This document shows positions 42,844 to 42,962 of a DNA stretch of 42,962 bases, in pieces. The notes beneath the pieces were generated by a model. The model worked only from the letters and a program-made list of their open reading frames with translations, was not told where the DNA came from and ran no database searches. The translations under genes were made by a program, and so were the position numbers. Source of the DNA: Ruminococcus sp. (lineage in GTDB: Bacteria > Bacillota > Clostridia > Lachnospirales > Lachnospiraceae); NCBI GenBank assembly GCA_023663085.1, contig JAMPIB010000030.1, positions 1-42,962 of the forward strand, in the 5' to 3' direction. Numbering within the stretch: position 1 is the first letter of the stretch; the number at the start of each line of letters is the position of its first letter.

Positions 42844-42871
42844 ATTATACATTTTTTGAGGGATATGTCAA
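42844..42871 (-). promoter_or_regulatory. Near-consensus minus-strand promoter in AT-rich end
   Basis: On the minus strand TTGACA (42866-42871), 16 bp, TATAAT (42844-42849). Both hexamers match consensus exactly. Transcription would start near 42837, at the edge of the 42803-42838 hairpin, and run antisense to the 85-aa ORF; no minus-strand ORF is seen behind it. Two small palindromes lie upstream: GGGTTAACCC (42924-42933) and ATGGT-t-ACCAT (42909-42919). Confidence 0.7.
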
Positions 42872-42962
42872 TAAGACCTGTCCATGAAATTCTTTTACAG
42901 GTTCCTTGATGGTTACCATTCACGGGTTAACCCATCCAAAAAATCCCCGCCTGTAACAGCAG

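Noticed and set aside
42841-42962. Possible 24-aa minus-strand ORF (MVTIKEPVKEF...) beginning near 42919
   Set aside because: Very short, weak ribosome site, and it runs through the -35 and -10 hexamers of the predicted promoter.
1-42962. CRISPR array, tRNA or rRNA genes
   Set aside because: No regularly spaced repeats of the right length and no tRNA or rRNA landmarks were seen on either strand while reading; no covariance search could be run.

Overview
The window reads as a chromosome segment of an anaerobic, low-to-moderate-GC Firmicute, most likely a Lachnospiraceae member of the Clostridia. The grounds are the gene order yceD-rpmF-plsX-acpP-rnc-smc-ftsY and era-yqzL-recO, acetate formation by pta-ackA, an alpha2-type glycyl-tRNA synthetase, a very large 2-hydroxyacyl-CoA dehydratase activase-like protein, a LytTR/DUF3021 regulator pair, and sigma-A-type promoters with strong GGAGG ribosome sites. 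Assignment is from protein recognition only; no database search was possible. From about 600 to 35,650 nearly every gene lies on the minus strand; the large activase-like gene and metA are on the plus strand.

Region by region. 1-660: a TGTGC microsatellite at the window edge, then a compact type I toxin-antitoxin-like locus (33-aa holin-like peptide with a convergent antisense RNA). 666-7494: KtrAB potassium uptake, an OafA-type acyltransferase, a DUF1905/C39-like fusion, an AraC regulator, a membrane-anchored GH25 hydrolase and a YitT membrane protein, closely packed on the minus strand. 7613-16937: threonine ammonia-lyase, FtsY, SMC, RNase III, ACP, PlsX, a small unknown protein, a decayed glycosyltransferase remnant, ribosomal protein L32 and YceD. 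16989-19905: an ABC-2 exporter with a LytTR regulator and DUF3021 protein, under its own promoter. 20156-22579: pta-ackA plus a small protein. 22708-27404: lipoprotein-glyS-alaS, co-transcribed from a near-consensus promoter. 27507-33195: M16C peptidase, DUF4349 lipoprotein, era, yqzL, recO. 33489-35623: a rhomboid-like protein, a degenerate sigma-70-like protein and a small unknown protein.

35889-40127 (+) is a 1,412-aa protein with two activase domains, and 40829-41746 (+) is metA; two small cysteine-containing proteins lie between them on the minus strand. From about 41,750 the base composition becomes markedly AT-rich. This end holds a 5'-truncated Rpn-type nuclease remnant, two small ORFs of unknown function, and a near-consensus minus-strand promoter whose transcript would open with a strong hairpin and run antisense to the last ORF. 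It looks like a horizontally acquired or decaying patch.

Most of the window is housekeeping. The parts that most deserve a second look are the degenerate sigma-like protein (33946-34683), the type I toxin-antitoxin-like locus (300-634), the DUF1905/C39-like fusion (3871-4536), the tandem activase protein, MetA with Asp at the acyl-specificity position, the FtsY/IlvA overlapping low-complexity junction, a 37-bp dispersed palindromic repeat (22596 and 33261), and the AT-rich end.
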